Assembly: GCA_024516155.1 (NCBI GenBank)
Contig: JAJJXM010000018.1
Span: forward strand, 744,001-808,000
Source: Pyronema omphalodes
Taxonomy: Eukaryota > Ascomycota > Pezizomycetes > Pezizales > Pyronemataceae
Length of the DNA: 64,000 bases
Reading direction: 5' to 3'
Shown here: positions 21,998 to 34,100 of the stretch, piece after piece
Position numbering within the stretch: the first letter of the stretch is position 1
How the letters are laid out: every line of letters starts with the position of its first letter
Made by a program: the position numbers and the translations under genes
The notes under the pieces: model-generated
What the model was told of the DNA's origin: nothing
Seen by the model: the letters and a program-made list of their open reading frames with translations, nothing else
The model's database searches: none

Positions 21998-24014
21998 CTA
22001 TGATTGGCCCGCCCCATTCGCCGAAGAAGCAGCCGATGCCGCAGGTGCCGCAGCCGTAGCATTACTCGATGCATTACCATTTCCGTTGTTCGCCGGTGAG
22101 CCTCTATGACCACCCCTTCCACCTCCTCTGGGACCAAACATTGGCCCACCTCTTCCACCTCTGCCCGGCCTGCCTCTGAATGGCGGCATATGCTGGTGAT
22201 GATTTCCGGCTGCTGGTCCTGTTGGTGGTGTGGGGTTTGCAGGTTGCGCGGCTGCCGTTGCTGCAGTTGAAGTAGTTGAAGTAGTTGAAGCAGGAGCGGA
22301 TGGAGTTTGAGGAGACTGTGGGGGAGCACGATTCGATGGAACAGGAGGATGCGGACCTCCTACCGTCATCATGGGCCCTCCGCGGCCTCGACGACCGCCT
22401 CTGAAACTTTGACCACCACGGGGGCCGGTGGGAGGGCCGGTGGGAGTGATAGGCGTGGTTGGTGCTGCTGGTGAAGGGCTTGAGGGTGCGGGTGAGTTGG
22501 TTGTTTTCTCGTTACTTACAGATGCTGCGTTATTGGATTCGGCGGTTGAGGCTGGAGTAGAGGCTTCACGTTTCAACATAGATATTGGGTTAGAAGGACC
22601 ACGGGGGGCGCTAGGTGTCGTGGGTGTTGCCGGGGCTGAAGATGTACTGGCATTTGAGGCTCCAGATTCTTCGCGTTGTTGTAGATGAGCACGTCTCTCT
22701 CTTCTGGAGAAGCGTGCTGCTCCGCGTTTGGGGGCTTCCGTAGATTGTGCAGTGGGTGTTGAAGGAGTAACGGGAGTGACTGGTGTAGACGGTGCAGCTG
22801 GTGTGGCTGGTGTAGTAGAGACCGGTGTTGAAGGTGCATTGTTTCCTGAGGGTGTGGTATTTTCAGTATCCAAAGGAGCCGTAGTCTTGCCACGGTTCCG
22901 CCTGCTTGGACCACCGATTCCAAGATCCCGCTGGAGTAGAGCAGCAACAGCAGCAGCATTACCACCACGCCGACCTCCTCGCTCCCGCTCCCGCTCCCTG
23001 CCCTTTCCTTTCTCTGCCGAAGCCTCCTTCTCCTTCTCTTTGTCTTTCGACGATTCTTTCTCTTGAGACTTTGCCGCAGGCTTAGGGGATGACTGAGGTC
23101 CACCTCGAAGACGAGATGGTCCAGACTCCATCCTCTTTAACAATGCCACAGGCTCTGCAGGTTTTGGAACATCTTCCTCCTTCTCTTTTGCCTTCGAGCT
23201 TGACGATTTGGCTGCCTTTTCCTTGTCCTTCCGACGTTCTCTTCTAGCAGCGCGGCTATTAGATTCACCAGTCGAAGATCGCTCAGATGCCTTAGACCTA
23301 GAAGACCCTTTCTCTGGAGCTTTTTGACTGCGAATGTACTCAATAAGTGGTGTAGTTGTAGGCCTCTCAGTTGGCTCGTTTGACGGCATAGGAACCGAGA
23401 GAGGGTCGTTTGCTGGAATAGGAGCAGGAGCATGGGGGTCCAAAGTTGGTGCTTGTGCTGGAGTTTCTGAGTCTCCCTCAGTAGCCACAGCTGTAGCTGC
23501 TGGAATCAACGCAGCTAGGAAATCTTGGAACTCCTTGTCTGACTCAATTGTATTGCTGCGTGCATCAATTTTGACGACCTTTTTTGGAACTTTCTGGAAC
23601 GGTGCATATTCCATCTGAGGAATTGTTGTATTTCCCCTACTGTCAGTGAAGGGTCCATGAGCTCGGAGGGCCTCATGTAATGCGGGGATGAGGGTTGGGC
23701 TCTTGAATTTTATGTAGCATCGGGATGGTCGTTGGGCCTTGTTTCGACTGGTGACCTTGAGTTAGTATGTGGGAAGGAGAATTCGAATAGACAGCAGTTA
23801 CTAACTCTTCAGGGACCTTTCCTTGTTCCCAGGAAAAGTAGTCTATGGTAGCATCGTTGACATGCTCTTTCACAGACTCACGAAATTCAATCTCTTTCAT
23901 TAAGGCCGGAAGATGTCGAACGACAATCTTTGTTCGGACGGTTGTCCGTTGTGCATCATTCTGGGCTGCTCTCCTGCTCTTTTTCTGTCGAGCTGGAGCT
24001 GTCGGTGGATCCAT
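21998..24014 (-). CDS. UPF3: nonsense-mediated decay factor UPF3
   Basis: Exons 23806-24014 and 21998-23747 (minus strand), 652 residues. The 57-bp intron has donor GTTAGT and branch ACTAAC, and the acceptor is placed at CACCAG. The Smg4/UPF3 RNP-like domain covers about residues 27-175. It shows TKIVVRHLPALMKEIEF, then RPSRCYIKFKSPTLIPALHE and the hallmark MEYAPFQKVPKK. UPF3 bridges the exon-junction complex and UPF2 in mRNA surveillance. The rest is low complexity: a charged Lys/Glu/Ser zone, then Ala/Pro/Thr-rich sequence and RGG clusters such as RGGRRGRGG. Just after the TAG stop the same frame stays open for 80 more codons of Gly/Arg-rich sequence, so the true C-terminus may lie at 21755 through an extra intron. 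The gene is divergent from SIT4, 608 bp apart. Confidence 0.93.
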
Positions 24015-24622
24015 ATTGTGCAGAATCCGTGGGATGAGGTAGGGTATTCCGTCTTACCGCTCCTCCTAGACGCGGTTGACGGTTCGCAACGTGTTGGATG
24101 TCAGGATGAAGTAGTGTAATCCGGTTGAAGGTAGGGCTGGAGAAGTTGTGGGAGGGTGTCACGGGGATCACGGGAGTTCTGGAATTCTGGCGGGGCAGTT
24201 GACTTCTCAGTCACAGCAACTGCCACCTCGTGGCGTGCGGCTTAAGCGTCTCACGTGACTCGCTTCTATTTCGGATCCCCGCTGCACTGCTGCGTTGCGT
24301 GGGTTGAGTTGCTGCTGAGTGTTGACGTTCGCCATCTCAAGCTCAAACCCACCATTTCCAGTTCAACCAAGTCCGACCCCCTCCGACAACAACGAAACTT
24401 CACAACCACCAGCCAACCACCGTGCTCGCGATTATACCCGCCTAAAAAAGGCTATCAACCCCCCCAACTACAGCAACCATACCCCTCAAAAAGCTCCTCC
24501 CGTCTTTCCTACCTCACCCCTCCACCACCTCGGAAGGCTCCTCCGCCTCCGACTTCGACATTTCATCGTCCTTATCGACCCTCCAAAACTTCTCCGTCGC
24601 AGCTCCACCAACCTCTTCGAAA
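24015..24622. promoter_or_regulatory. divergent promoter region UPF3 / SIT4
   Basis: 608 bp between two head-to-head start codons. The SIT4 side is C-rich with CCAACCACC-type repeats, typical of a fungal 5' UTR. Open frames present here are not supported as genes. Confidence 0.6.
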
Positions 24623-25716
24623 ATGGCCGTCAGCGACATGGGCGGCCCGGCTCCCATAAATGGCGGAGGCCCCGACGAATGGCTAGAAATGGCGAAGATG
24701 TGCAAATACTTAAGCGAAGGCGATATGAAGCGGTTATGCGAGCTGGTGAAGGAATGCCTTATGGAGGGTTTGCTTTCCCTGCCAGTTTATTGAAAGTTGC
24801 AGGCCAAGATCTATTGCTCACGAATGCTATGGTGTGGCCCTGCAGAATCTAATATTCAACCCGTATCTACGCCGGTAACCGTTTGCGGTGACATACACGG
24901 ACAGTTTTACGATCTTCTGGAGCTATTTCGAGTTGGAGGCGGCATGCCCGACGATGTCAACTACGTCTTCCTCGGCGACTTTGTGGACCGTGGCTATTTC
25001 TCGCTAGAAACGTTTACCCTTCTTATGTGCCTTAAGGCCAAATACCCAGATCGCATCACGCTCGTACGAGGCAATCACGAGAGTCGACAGATTACACAGG
25101 TGTATGGATTCTACGAGGAGTGTCAGAACAAGTATGGAAACGCAAGTGTGTGGAAGAGCTGTTGTCAGGTATTCGACTTCTTGGCCTTGGCTGCGATTAT
25201 CGATGGAAGTGTTCTCTGTGTTCACGGAGGTCTCAGTCCCGAGATCAGGACGTTGGACCAGATTAGAGTTGTGGCTAGAGCTCAGGAGATTCCTCATGAG
25301 GGAGCTTTTTGTGACCTGGTATGGAGTGATCCAGAGGACGAGGTCGAGACTTGGAATGTGTCTCCACGAGGAGCAGGTTGGCTATTCGGCGATAAGGTCG
25401 CAACAGAATTCAACCACGTTAACGGTCTATCGTTAATAGCGAGAGCACATCAGTTGGTGAACGAGGGATATAAGGTGGGTTCTCCTAACCTAATGTTGAA
25501 GATTCACATGCTGACAAATTACAGTATCACTTTAAAAACAAAGACGTGGTGACGGTATGGTCGGCACCAAATTACTGTTACAGATGTGGAAACGTTGCCA
25601 GTATCATGAAGCTAGAGGAGGACCTGACCCCACGATTTACCATTTTTCAGGCGGTTCCGAACGACCAGCGAATGGTACCCCAAGGAAAGGGTGGAAGGAG
25701 CGAATATTTCCTGTAG
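24623..25716 (+). CDS. SIT4: PP2A-family phosphatase SIT4 (PP6 catalytic subunit)
   Basis: Exons 24623-24767, 24846-25474 and 25525-25716 give 321 residues. All PPP metal-site motifs are present: [60 protein letters not shown] and [12 protein letters not shown]. The C-terminal YFL is the carboxymethylation tail of PP2A-like enzymes. The [33 protein letters not shown] and N-terminal [17 protein letters not shown] stretches place it with Sit4/PP6 and not PP2A, PP4 or Ppg1. Sit4 acts in G1 progression and TORC1 signalling with SAPS partners. The family normally starts at the DEWLEMAK segment, and here about 18 Gly/Pro-rich residues precede it. Intron 1 uses a rare GTTTGC donor. Intron 2 is 50 bp (donor GTGGGT, branch CTGAC). 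Confidence 0.97.
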
Positions 25717-27098
25717 TTGTCCATATTTATCTGGATCGTATTCGTCAGTTGGGTCGGTATTCTGTCGTCTTTTGTGTTTCTTTTTCTTTCGGGAGTTTGG
25801 CATTGTTTAGCAGGTAGTGCGGTGGGAAGCAAAGCAATTTGGACCGGGAATACCCCATTGAGGATTCACCTCTCTCAGATGAGCACGGCCTCTAGACATT
25901 TCATAGGCGACATTCAACCTGCGGCGATGATTTTGCATGATGGTGCTTTTGGTTACGTTGAAAAAATGGGACGGTTTTATGTGGCATGAATTTCTTTACT
26001 GATATCAGACAAATGGGTACATTGGAGTGTGTAAAAAGGGCGCAGAAGTAGATGTAGTATAATTCGAAAAGGTTATCTGTGGTGGAATCGTAAGCGGCTT
26101 CTGTATCGGTATGGTATTACGGTGTTAATGCTCAAAAGTTTCTTCTTTAATAGGTGATGAGGGGGTCTTTTATGGGACGTTTTGACGTTTGAACATAGGG
26201 CTGAACAGCTCGAATTGGATTGGCCTTCCTCGAGAGCTAAACGTAAGAGTTGAATCTCACGAACCCATCGGAAGGGATCCGAGAGAGCCCTAACCGCCCA
26301 TGGTAGCGTCAATTAAGCTCTTTAGCGTTTAAATTCTATGACGTTGTGCAAACCGGGGAAGCTAGAATCGTAATGCTCATTGATGCATCGAAATTTAAAT
26401 GGTGATGGAAATGGTCTGATTGGTTGTCTTGAGCCTTGAGCTTTGGAATGAATAATTGTATGTATTGCAAAGCTATGTCAAATTCCAGTCGCCGGTGCGA
26501 TTCTCATGAAGTTTGTGAAATCATCAGATTGAGAGTCAAGAGATTCCTCAGGCATTCGGAAACTTCGTGAGCATCAAACTCTTCTCTTCTCATTTCTCAC
26601 GCGGACAGCTGCCAATTGCCCACTAGTCCGTACAAGCATCCCAAAGCTCGCATCTGCATCTCATCCGGGTAATTCCCCACATGCGGCTCATCTTACCTAG
26701 CTTCCAATGACGTCTTCCAGGAGCTCACCATGCGTCAGCTTCCGCTGCCCACATCTGCACAGCCATCACCCGGAATTTTTACCAACACATACGGCCGGGT
26801 CCTCCGGAGCTTTATTTACCCTAGAGAAACCCTTATCTAAATCCTGGATTCCTCCTCGTCCCCACGTCCGCCTTCGCGCGCCTTTCGAAGGACCTTGGCG
26901 CCCCAGCTCCGCGCGCGCATCTACAAGCTTCTTCTTCTCCCGTTACGACTTCGACTTTCTCGACCACGACTCAGAACTTCACTCCTTAGCTCTTTTGTCA
27001 AGGAAAATCGACTCGTTAGAAATCCCACGGGTGCAATCGTTTTAAAAACTAGATTAAGCACACGAGCAGCTCATCGGAGCTTCTTAGATCCAACAAAA
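25717..27098. other. intergenic region SIT4 to APP1
   Basis: About 1.4 kb with no supported gene. The segment nearest the APP1 start is C/T-rich and probably its promoter and leader. The APP1 frame is open upstream to 26895 but contains no ATG before 27099. Confidence 0.55.
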
Positions 27099-29291
27099 AT
27101 GGCAGGAAGTGGGCAAGGTGGAGGGGAATCTGAAGCTGGAGGGTGGAGTCGCTATGTTAGAGGTGTAACACAAGCTGCAACGCAAGCTGCAACACAATAT
27201 TACAACCAAGCTGCTGCAACAGGGCCCTCTGAACCTCGAGAATCGGGCTCGAGGCGAAGGCGACTGGTTCAGGCTGCCAGTAATGCTTACAACAGCTATT
27301 ATGCCGCTCGAGGGACGGACTCGGATTCACAACCAGAGATGGGGGTAGCTACTAGTGCTAACCAGGAACTTTGGTTATTTCCGAGTTATGCAAGAGAGTT
27401 ACCAAGAATGCGGCCGGAGCAGGTTTTTGAAAAAGAGTGGAATCCGCAGGATAGGTTAAATGATCCGGACGATGATAGTATGGTTTGTGAGGTTGATGTT
27501 AGGGGGTGGCTGTTTTGTCCACATGTTGGAGCCCATGGCAGGAAAATGAGGTGGCAGCTGGGGGTCATACGGTGGATGTGTGGGTTAAGTGGACAGGCAC
27601 CGGGACAGCAGGATGGGGGTCCGACGGCGGAGGAAGCGGCGGCGATAACAACGGCGATCGATCGGACGGAAGCTGCCCAGCGGCAGGAGTCGATCGAGCG
27701 AGGTGGCAATTCTCCCGGTGGTGGAATATCTCGAATGTCATCATGGCGTACGGCCGCATACGATGCACCTCAACCGTCGATGACACCGGCACAGTATAAG
27801 GCTGCGAATGAGGCTCTTGATAAAAGAATTGCGCCTTTTACTCATCAGCCTATCAGAGACCAGCCAGTTACTGTCTTTTTCTACGACGTCGCAAATGATA
27901 CTCAAGCCCAATCCCGCACTCTCTACACCTCAGAACTCGGTCACTTTGAATGCAGGGCCAAGCTACCTTTTATTCCAACTCACGTCCGTGTTCTTGCTTC
28001 CGAGTCCCTTTCAGTGACGGATGAGATTCGACTCCATCCCTGCGATGGTGTCTCTATCATTTCTGACATTGATGATACTGTTAAACATTCCGGAGTTACA
28101 ATGGGAGCTCGTGAGATGGCCAAAGCAACTTTTATTGCCCCCTCCTCCGAATTTATTATCGACGGAGTAGCGGACTGGTATAAATCACTTGCTGGACCCC
28201 CCTACAACTGCGGTATTCACTACATCTCAAACTCTCCCTGGCAGTTATATCCTGTCCTACGTAGTTTCTTCGATGAAGCCGGTCTACCAGCGGGTTCATT
28301 CCATCTGAAACATTTCACCGGTCTCCTCCAAGGTTTAATGGAGCCAGCAGCCGACAAGAAGCGAGGATCCGTGGAACGAGTGATCTTGGATTTCCCCCGG
28401 CGCAAATGGATCCTCATTGGTGACTCCGGCGAAGCAGATTTAGAAGTGTACACTGAGATGGCGGAACGCTGGCCTGACAAAATTCTCGCCATCTGTATTC
28501 GCGACGTAACCTCGAAGAACTACCCGCCCTCGTCGTTCCTCGACCCCGTGAACGGAATAGTAATTCCCCCTCAAGCTCCTCAGGCTCCTCAAGCTCCACA
28601 AGCTTCATCAAAGACAACAGCCGCCGAAACCGACGATGCACCTCTCCAGCCACCTCGACCTATCCCGATGGCAAGCTTCAACAGCAGCAGCGCTACATTG
28701 GGGACTCAGAATAGTCCCCCGACTCCACCTAAGCCGCCTATTCTGAAGGCACCACCTGTCCCCAGGAAGCCTGCTGGCTTAAGAACGGTATCCGCTGGAT
28801 CGATAGACCCTGTAGACCGTTTGCAGAGCGCTTCCGCTCCACCGCCTCCGCCTCCAAGGAAAAGCACTCTCCCCAACTCTGGTGACGCTTCAGGACGTCC
28901 CCGAGCCCCTAGCATCCCTAACAATTCTTCTTCCTCAATCAATTTCAATACCGCTGCCCCCGCATTACCGAAGCGTCCTCCAACCGCTGCTCCAGTACCG
29001 GATCATGTTCAGACTGCTGCACCTCCATATCCATTACAGAGGGTGGCTGCCAATGCTTCAGTTACTTCATTGCCTTCGCAGATGATTCCGGATTCACCCC
29101 AGCTGATGGCGCAGCCAGGACCAACGAAGCAGGAGGTTAATTTTGCGAGAAGGTGGGCGGTGGCGCATGAGAAATTGGGGCAGAGGAATGTACAGTTGTT
29201 TTTATGGAGGGTAGGTGGAGATTTGAAAGCAGTTACGGAGGAGATGGTAAGGAGGGAGTTGGCAGGGAGAGGGAAAGGAAGTGGAAAATAA
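27099..29291 (+). CDS. APP1: App1-type phosphatidate phosphatase (DUF2183)
   Basis: Single exon, 730 residues. The frame is open further upstream but without an ATG, so the start is MAGSGQGGGESEAGG at 27099. The N-terminal region includes WNPQDRLNDPDDDSMVCEV and VDVRGWLFCPHVG. The DUF2183 catalytic core follows, with the HAD-like motif D-I-D-D-T at 323-327 (SIISDIDDTVKHSGVTMG), YISNSPWQLYPVLRSFF, FHLKHFTGLLQGLMEP, and WILIGDSGEADLEVY. App1 dephosphorylates phosphatidate to diacylglycerol at cortical actin patches. The tail is Pro-rich with PPKPPILKAPPVPRKP-like stretches suited to SH3 binding, then a short folded end (QEVNFARRWAVAHEKLGQRN). Confidence 0.95.
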   Translation: MAGSGQGGGESEAGGWSRYVRGVTQAATQAATQYYNQAAATGPSEPRESGSRRRRLVQAASNAYNSYYAARGTDSDSQPEMGVATSANQELWLFPSYARELPRMRPEQVFEKEWNPQDRLNDPDDDSMVCEVDVRGWLFCPHVGAHGRKMRWQLGVIRWMCGLSGQAPGQQDGGPTAEEAAAITTAIDRTEAAQRQESIERGGNSPGGGISRMSSWRTAAYDAPQPSMTPAQYKAANEALDKRIAPFTHQPIRDQPVTVFFYDVANDTQAQSRTLYTSELGHFECRAKLPFIPTHVRVLASESLSVTDEIRLHPCDGVSIISDIDDTVKHSGVTMGAREMAKATFIAPSSEFIIDGVADWYKSLAGPPYNCGIHYISNSPWQLYPVLRSFFDEAGLPAGSFHLKHFTGLLQGLMEPAADKKRGSVERVILDFPRRKWILIGDSGEADLEVYTEMAERWPDKILAICIRDVTSKNYPPSSFLDPVNGIVIPPQAPQAPQAPQASSKTTAAETDDAPLQPPRPIPMASFNSSSATLGTQNSPPTPPKPPILKAPPVPRKPAGLRTVSAGSIDPVDRLQSASAPPPPPPRKSTLPNSGDASGRPRAPSIPNNSSSSINFNTAAPALPKRPPTAAPVPDHVQTAAPPYPLQRVAANASVTSLPSQMIPDSPQLMAQPGPTKQEVNFARRWAVAHEKLGQRNVQLFLWRVGGDLKAVTEEMVRRELAGRGKGSGK

Positions 29292-29724
29292 CATTTTTGA
29301 TGGGGCTTTCGGGTTGATTGATACATGCCTAGATGATGTCTGGGAGTGATTGAAGATAAAGCAAAGCTTTTCGCTGGATTGATTGATTGATTATGAAAGA
29401 TACCCTATTTATGAAGTTACGAGATAGATAGAGGAGTAGAGGAGATAACTCCAAGTCTCGCTTGGATTATGGTGTTTTGTTTTGTTTTGTTTTGTGTTTT
29501 TTTGGTTCTTTTTGGGACTTGTATAACTTTATAGTGGCCTTTTGTAGTCTTTGGACCTTGGTTTAGGATGCATTTTAGGGTGTTTTGTGTCTGTGTTGTG
29601 ATTTTGTATTATTAGTTTGGCGCGGATTTTTTGGTGCGGAATTGATGATTTTATATGCTTGTGATATCTAAGTAAAATCTGATTAGCCGCGACTTGAAAC
29701 TTGCGAATGGTGATCCATTGTTGA

Positions 29725-29802
29725 AGCGTGGTATGGCATGTGCGGTGTGCCGTGTGAGATGTGGGGTGGGGTGTGCGGTGTGAGGTATGGGGTGGGGTGT
29801 AG
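29725..29802. repeat. G/T-rich imperfect tandem repeats
   Basis: Repeated variants of gtgtgaggtatggggtgggg. The plus strand has several GGGG runs that could form a G-quadruplex. Confidence 0.6.
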
Positions 29803-30433
29803 CATAGATCCAAGAACAAGGCTCAGGGATGTGGCGATGGCGATATACCTGGGCTGCAGATGTCATTGATAAGGGTTACGCTAAAGTTATCCTCAGGGCT
29901 CAGGCCTAATTTCTGCAGCCCTGTGAAGCTGACGAAACCGAAGTGCTAAGTGATGATTGGCGACATTTGACCGGTACATACATGATAATCCAGAACCGAG
30001 TGGCTAGTAAGTGCAATGCCACTATTCACGTCTATCCCAGTACAGTGCAATTGAAAATATCATCACGTTGAGTAATAGGATTTGCAGTGGCTGTAAACTA
30101 CATTTAGAAACTTTTTTTTCCCATCGGAATCCCTTTCATTGCATTGGAAATATAGAAAAGGTTTCAGCGGCACGATTCTGATCTTTTTGGCACGGCTATT
30201 GTCAGTAGGTCGAAAATATCGTTACTGATATGAACACCGCAGACCTAGATCTTGCCGCGCCCCGCCCACAACACCACGCCCCACAGCCGCTCCTAATCAT
30301 TTCGCCCGCTTCATATAAGTTTCCGTATGGGCACAAGTCGAGTTGGCAGACGTATTTCCTATGTCATTACGAAATTCTTATTGGAAGGAATTAAAGGCAG
30401 AAAAACAGAAAGACATAAAGACAGAAAACAAGG

Positions 30434-30458
30434 GCGGGGAAGGGGGGGGGGGGGGCGG
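30434..30458. repeat. G-rich patch with G14 run
   Basis: Contains GGGCGGGG followed by a run of 14 G. It has strong G-quadruplex potential on the plus strand. Confidence 0.8.
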
Positions 30459-31113
30459 AAGGCAAGAACAACCCAACAAGGTGGCCTCAAGAAAAGCAGT
30501 CTGGCAAAAATTTGGAGTGCCGCACCTCCTACTAAGTAACATGCTCTGGGGCAAATTCTAGTGGGAACCGGGGGTAACATCCCCTACCTAAATCGCGCAT
30601 ATAGATAGTGTGCGCAGGTCATAACCTTCGGTTGTGAACGTCGACGAGACATCAATCAATCAAGCAAGCAATCAAATCAACCAAATCAATGGGGTTTCCG
30701 TATCCCATTTATGTACCTCTCCTGAATATACCGTACAATATGCCGTATCTGATGCTCATATATCGTAGCTATACCTGGCGGCGTGTCACACCGTGAAACT
30801 AGCATCGGTTCGATCACTAATCTTTATTACCACTGGTATATGTAGAGAGCCAGATTATTGTGGTGGGTATGACGTGTCAGATAGTTTGTTCAGCGGGAGG
30901 GGGTGAGGGTTGGAATTGGCTAGAGATGAATATGGTTACATGGAGGTAGTCAAATGATCTGGAATTTTGTTTATGGGTATATATCGATATTTTATAGTTA
31001 TTGACTTAGAAGAGCTAAATACGTATCTTTCTTCAATAATCTTTAAGGTAGTTATCACATGTGTTTCACAATGTTTGTATTGCTTTGTTCCTCATCCAAC
31101 CCCCCCTCCCCCC

Positions 31114-31141
31114 AAAAAAAAAAAAAAAAAAAAAAAAAAAA
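31114..31141. repeat. poly(A) homopolymer, 28 nt
   Basis: A28 directly preceded by runs of C. No flanking duplication was seen, so origin by retrotransposition is not supported. Confidence 0.85.
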
Positions 31142-34100
31142 GGTATAGGAAGATAGCTCGGATTTCAATGGAAAATGGGGCTAATTTGAAAGCAAAAACA
31201 CTGAAACAGTGGTATTTTTACATTGCGTTGCAGCAAGCGGACTATATGATATAGCCGAATTGTTGCTTGAAAATAAACCTCCATAGAAGTCGTCACAAAC
31301 ACTAAGCGTATTACTCTGCACTATTAACCTCTGCCTGGTATCTGGCCGTATCTGAACTGCTGATCCATGGTAGTGCTTATGGCAAGGCCACGGACCAAGA
31401 CGGAAAATTTCTCTTAGCAGTCGAATCAATAATCCAAATATTGGAGAGCACTTCCAAACCGAGAGCCCAAAGCATATCTTTTTGAGTTTGTTTAATTGTT
31501 GAAGAACCCTATCATTGACACGAATTTCAAGATGATATCCGTGCCATAGAACTAATACCGGGGTTTACAGACCCATTTATTGTCATTTTTAAGAGTTGGA
31601 GGTTTTTGAAATTTCAATTTTGTCGGGGATGGAGGCAGTGTTATGGTATTGGCTATTCTAGGGCGTGAGGGATTGTGTTGACACTTGGCTTAAACTCCGT
31701 ATTGTTCACATGTGGTTTTTGCGGATTATTTGTCGTAGAATACCTTAGGATGTAGGATTATGGCATTAAAATTTTGTCTTCGGGTTCGTGCTGTTCTGCT
31801 TTGCCCAATGTCTTCGTTACTACCATTTTATCTTGCTTTTTCTGAACATTATGATATGATGGAACGACTCTAGGACAAATAATTATGATGCTTCATACTA
31901 CTGATGAATTTTCTTTCACGTTCTCTGGACAGGAAAGTCTTTCCCCATGTGCATGGGAAACCCGACATCCTTGTTCAGCTAGGAGCGCCGATCGAGTGAT
32001 AGACAGCGATTCATGAATTATAATTTCGAGACTGAGTTTCCTATCTTAATGGTACAATCATTGCTACTCAATTCAAGTGAGTATATGTGATGTATTTTTA
32101 TTTTTGCCTTCAGTAATGCAATATGGGGGACAGGGGACGGGCATGAGGAATTTGCGCTATTGACTCGTCAATCCTCTACGCCGATCTCCATCTCTCCTCC
32201 ACCGTCATCTTTCCTTAACGAACAAACACCTTCCTTACCAACCCCGCAAAAACCCCTCAAACACCAATCTTAACCTTTGCTTTTGATATTTTGCAAAACC
32301 TTTAGACTTCCTACATAGTAGAGTAAACCCCAGGATACCTTCGACACGCCGCGTTACACGGTACACCAGAGCTCGAAAGGCTTTGGGAAGAAACTACCGA
32401 TGAATGATGAATCGTCAGATTCTCGGACTACGGTGTGAATCATGCCTATGTACATTTCTGTCGCCCGGAGCCATGTTAACTTGATACACAGATACTCTTG
32501 CTCGACAAAGTTTAGGGTTAAGCTTCACTGCATCTTGGCACGGTGTCTATGTTTTCTGTTCGTTCACCTAGGTCTACCGATATTGAAGAGCTGGCAATAT
32601 TCACGCCATGCAGCCGCATTCCAAGCACCGACGTTAATGCCAGTCCGTCATTCCCTTACCTAATATCAACTCAACCCCGCATATACCGTCACTCGTGGTC
32701 TTCACGGAATCCGAACTATTTACAGTCATGATCGGCAATAAGTATGTGCAACATTATATATTGCTTGAGTGTCTCTGAACCACACAAGCTTTCCTGGACG
32801 ACGGTACGATACCCGAGACAGCTACAGTAAGGCGAGCAAGCCCTAATTAGAGAGAAGTATCTGTGTGCTCTGAGGATCAGGCCGGTACGTGCACTGAAAC
32901 ATTACTAATGGTTTGTTAGAGCCCGGATAACCCGGACTTTCGGGGTCACTGCTGAGTCGGGCTGATGGTTTCCGTCGATAGCTGTCAATCAGAGTTTCGG
33001 TAGGCATAGCGCCGGATATGTCAATGTCACGCACGCTTTGTTGTTGCGTCAGTGTACCGGTGTGGCTTTTGGATTTAGGATACAGCAACTCGCATATGGT
33101 ACATCATAACGAAATGATGGTTCTGCGACAGCTCTAGCAGTAGCGAGACTGGGCAAATCTTAGGATACATGCTTCCCCGCTTTTCGCGTGTAAATCCTGC
33201 TTCACCTGGAGTTAGCCGCGAAGAACAAATCGGACGCCAGCTGTTTAAACATCAACGCTCCGGATCCAGATCGGGAGTTGCTAGCTGGACCGATTGGCTA
33301 GGAATAGGGCTTTGTTGATCAACGGTCTATAACTTCCCTCATGACTTTGAACCGAAAATGCCGCGGCCGGTCGGATCTTTGAAGTGGAGCCGTAGGTATC
33401 TACGCTGTATCTGCGGCATACACGGTAGATACGGCCTCTGATAAGCTTTGTCCCCGTGCCGACGCGTCAATAATATTTGCGTTTGTTACTGCCGAAGTAT
33501 GTTCTGCTTGTGCGTGCAGTGCGAGGACAGCAATTGACGCCCGGGAGAGCACAAACAGGTACAGATGAGATGGGTAGGGCTGAAGCTCTTCGTTATGATT
33601 GGAGACGAAATATGCCGCAACTCGCGACGCGCAACCACATGGTACAGCTGAACGGGCGGATTCGGGAATGAAACCGACATTACGTTGGGAAGTTTGACCT
33701 CCGATATTAGGGTCGGTGATGGGAGTACAAACATGGAAGCGAAGTCCTGATGTATCATAAATCTGGCCGGGATTCAGAATATCGGCCCCGAACTACTTCG
33801 CGTGGTGGTTCGCATAACTCACTAAACAACAAATTACGTATTTCTGCAGAAAAACAAAGATTTCATTTGACGACTTGATTCGTTTAGTTCTCAAGAAGAT
33901 GCCGGTGGTACAGGAGGTTTCAGTGGTAGCGAATGAGATCGGACTGGATTCCAAGGTGCAAATATGACTCGGTGGATGCATATTAGGTTTTTCGACTGGA
34001 TGGCATGACGCCGATGAATTTACTGAATGGATCGCAGGCGTTTGGTAGGGAATATTCAGCCGACCATAATTGGGGAGTTCTTTTCAACAATTTCAACGAG

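Noticed and set aside
21837..22109. Pro-rich plus-strand ORF opposite the UPF3 tail
   Set aside because: It starts at TTG and mirrors the RG-rich UPF3 sequence, including the tandem ccccgcccaagt units.
22428..23066. Gly/Val-rich plus-strand ORFs
   Set aside because: They are antisense shadows of the Ala/Pro/Thr-rich UPF3 linker.
24255..24852. Two plus-strand ORFs before SIT4
   Set aside because: They cover the divergent promoter and run through SIT4 exon 1 in other frames. The SIT4 frame is the conserved one.
26895..27098. 68-residue N-terminal extension of APP1
   Set aside because: The extension starts at TTG and has no ATG. The first ATG at 27099 has a good context (aaaatggc).
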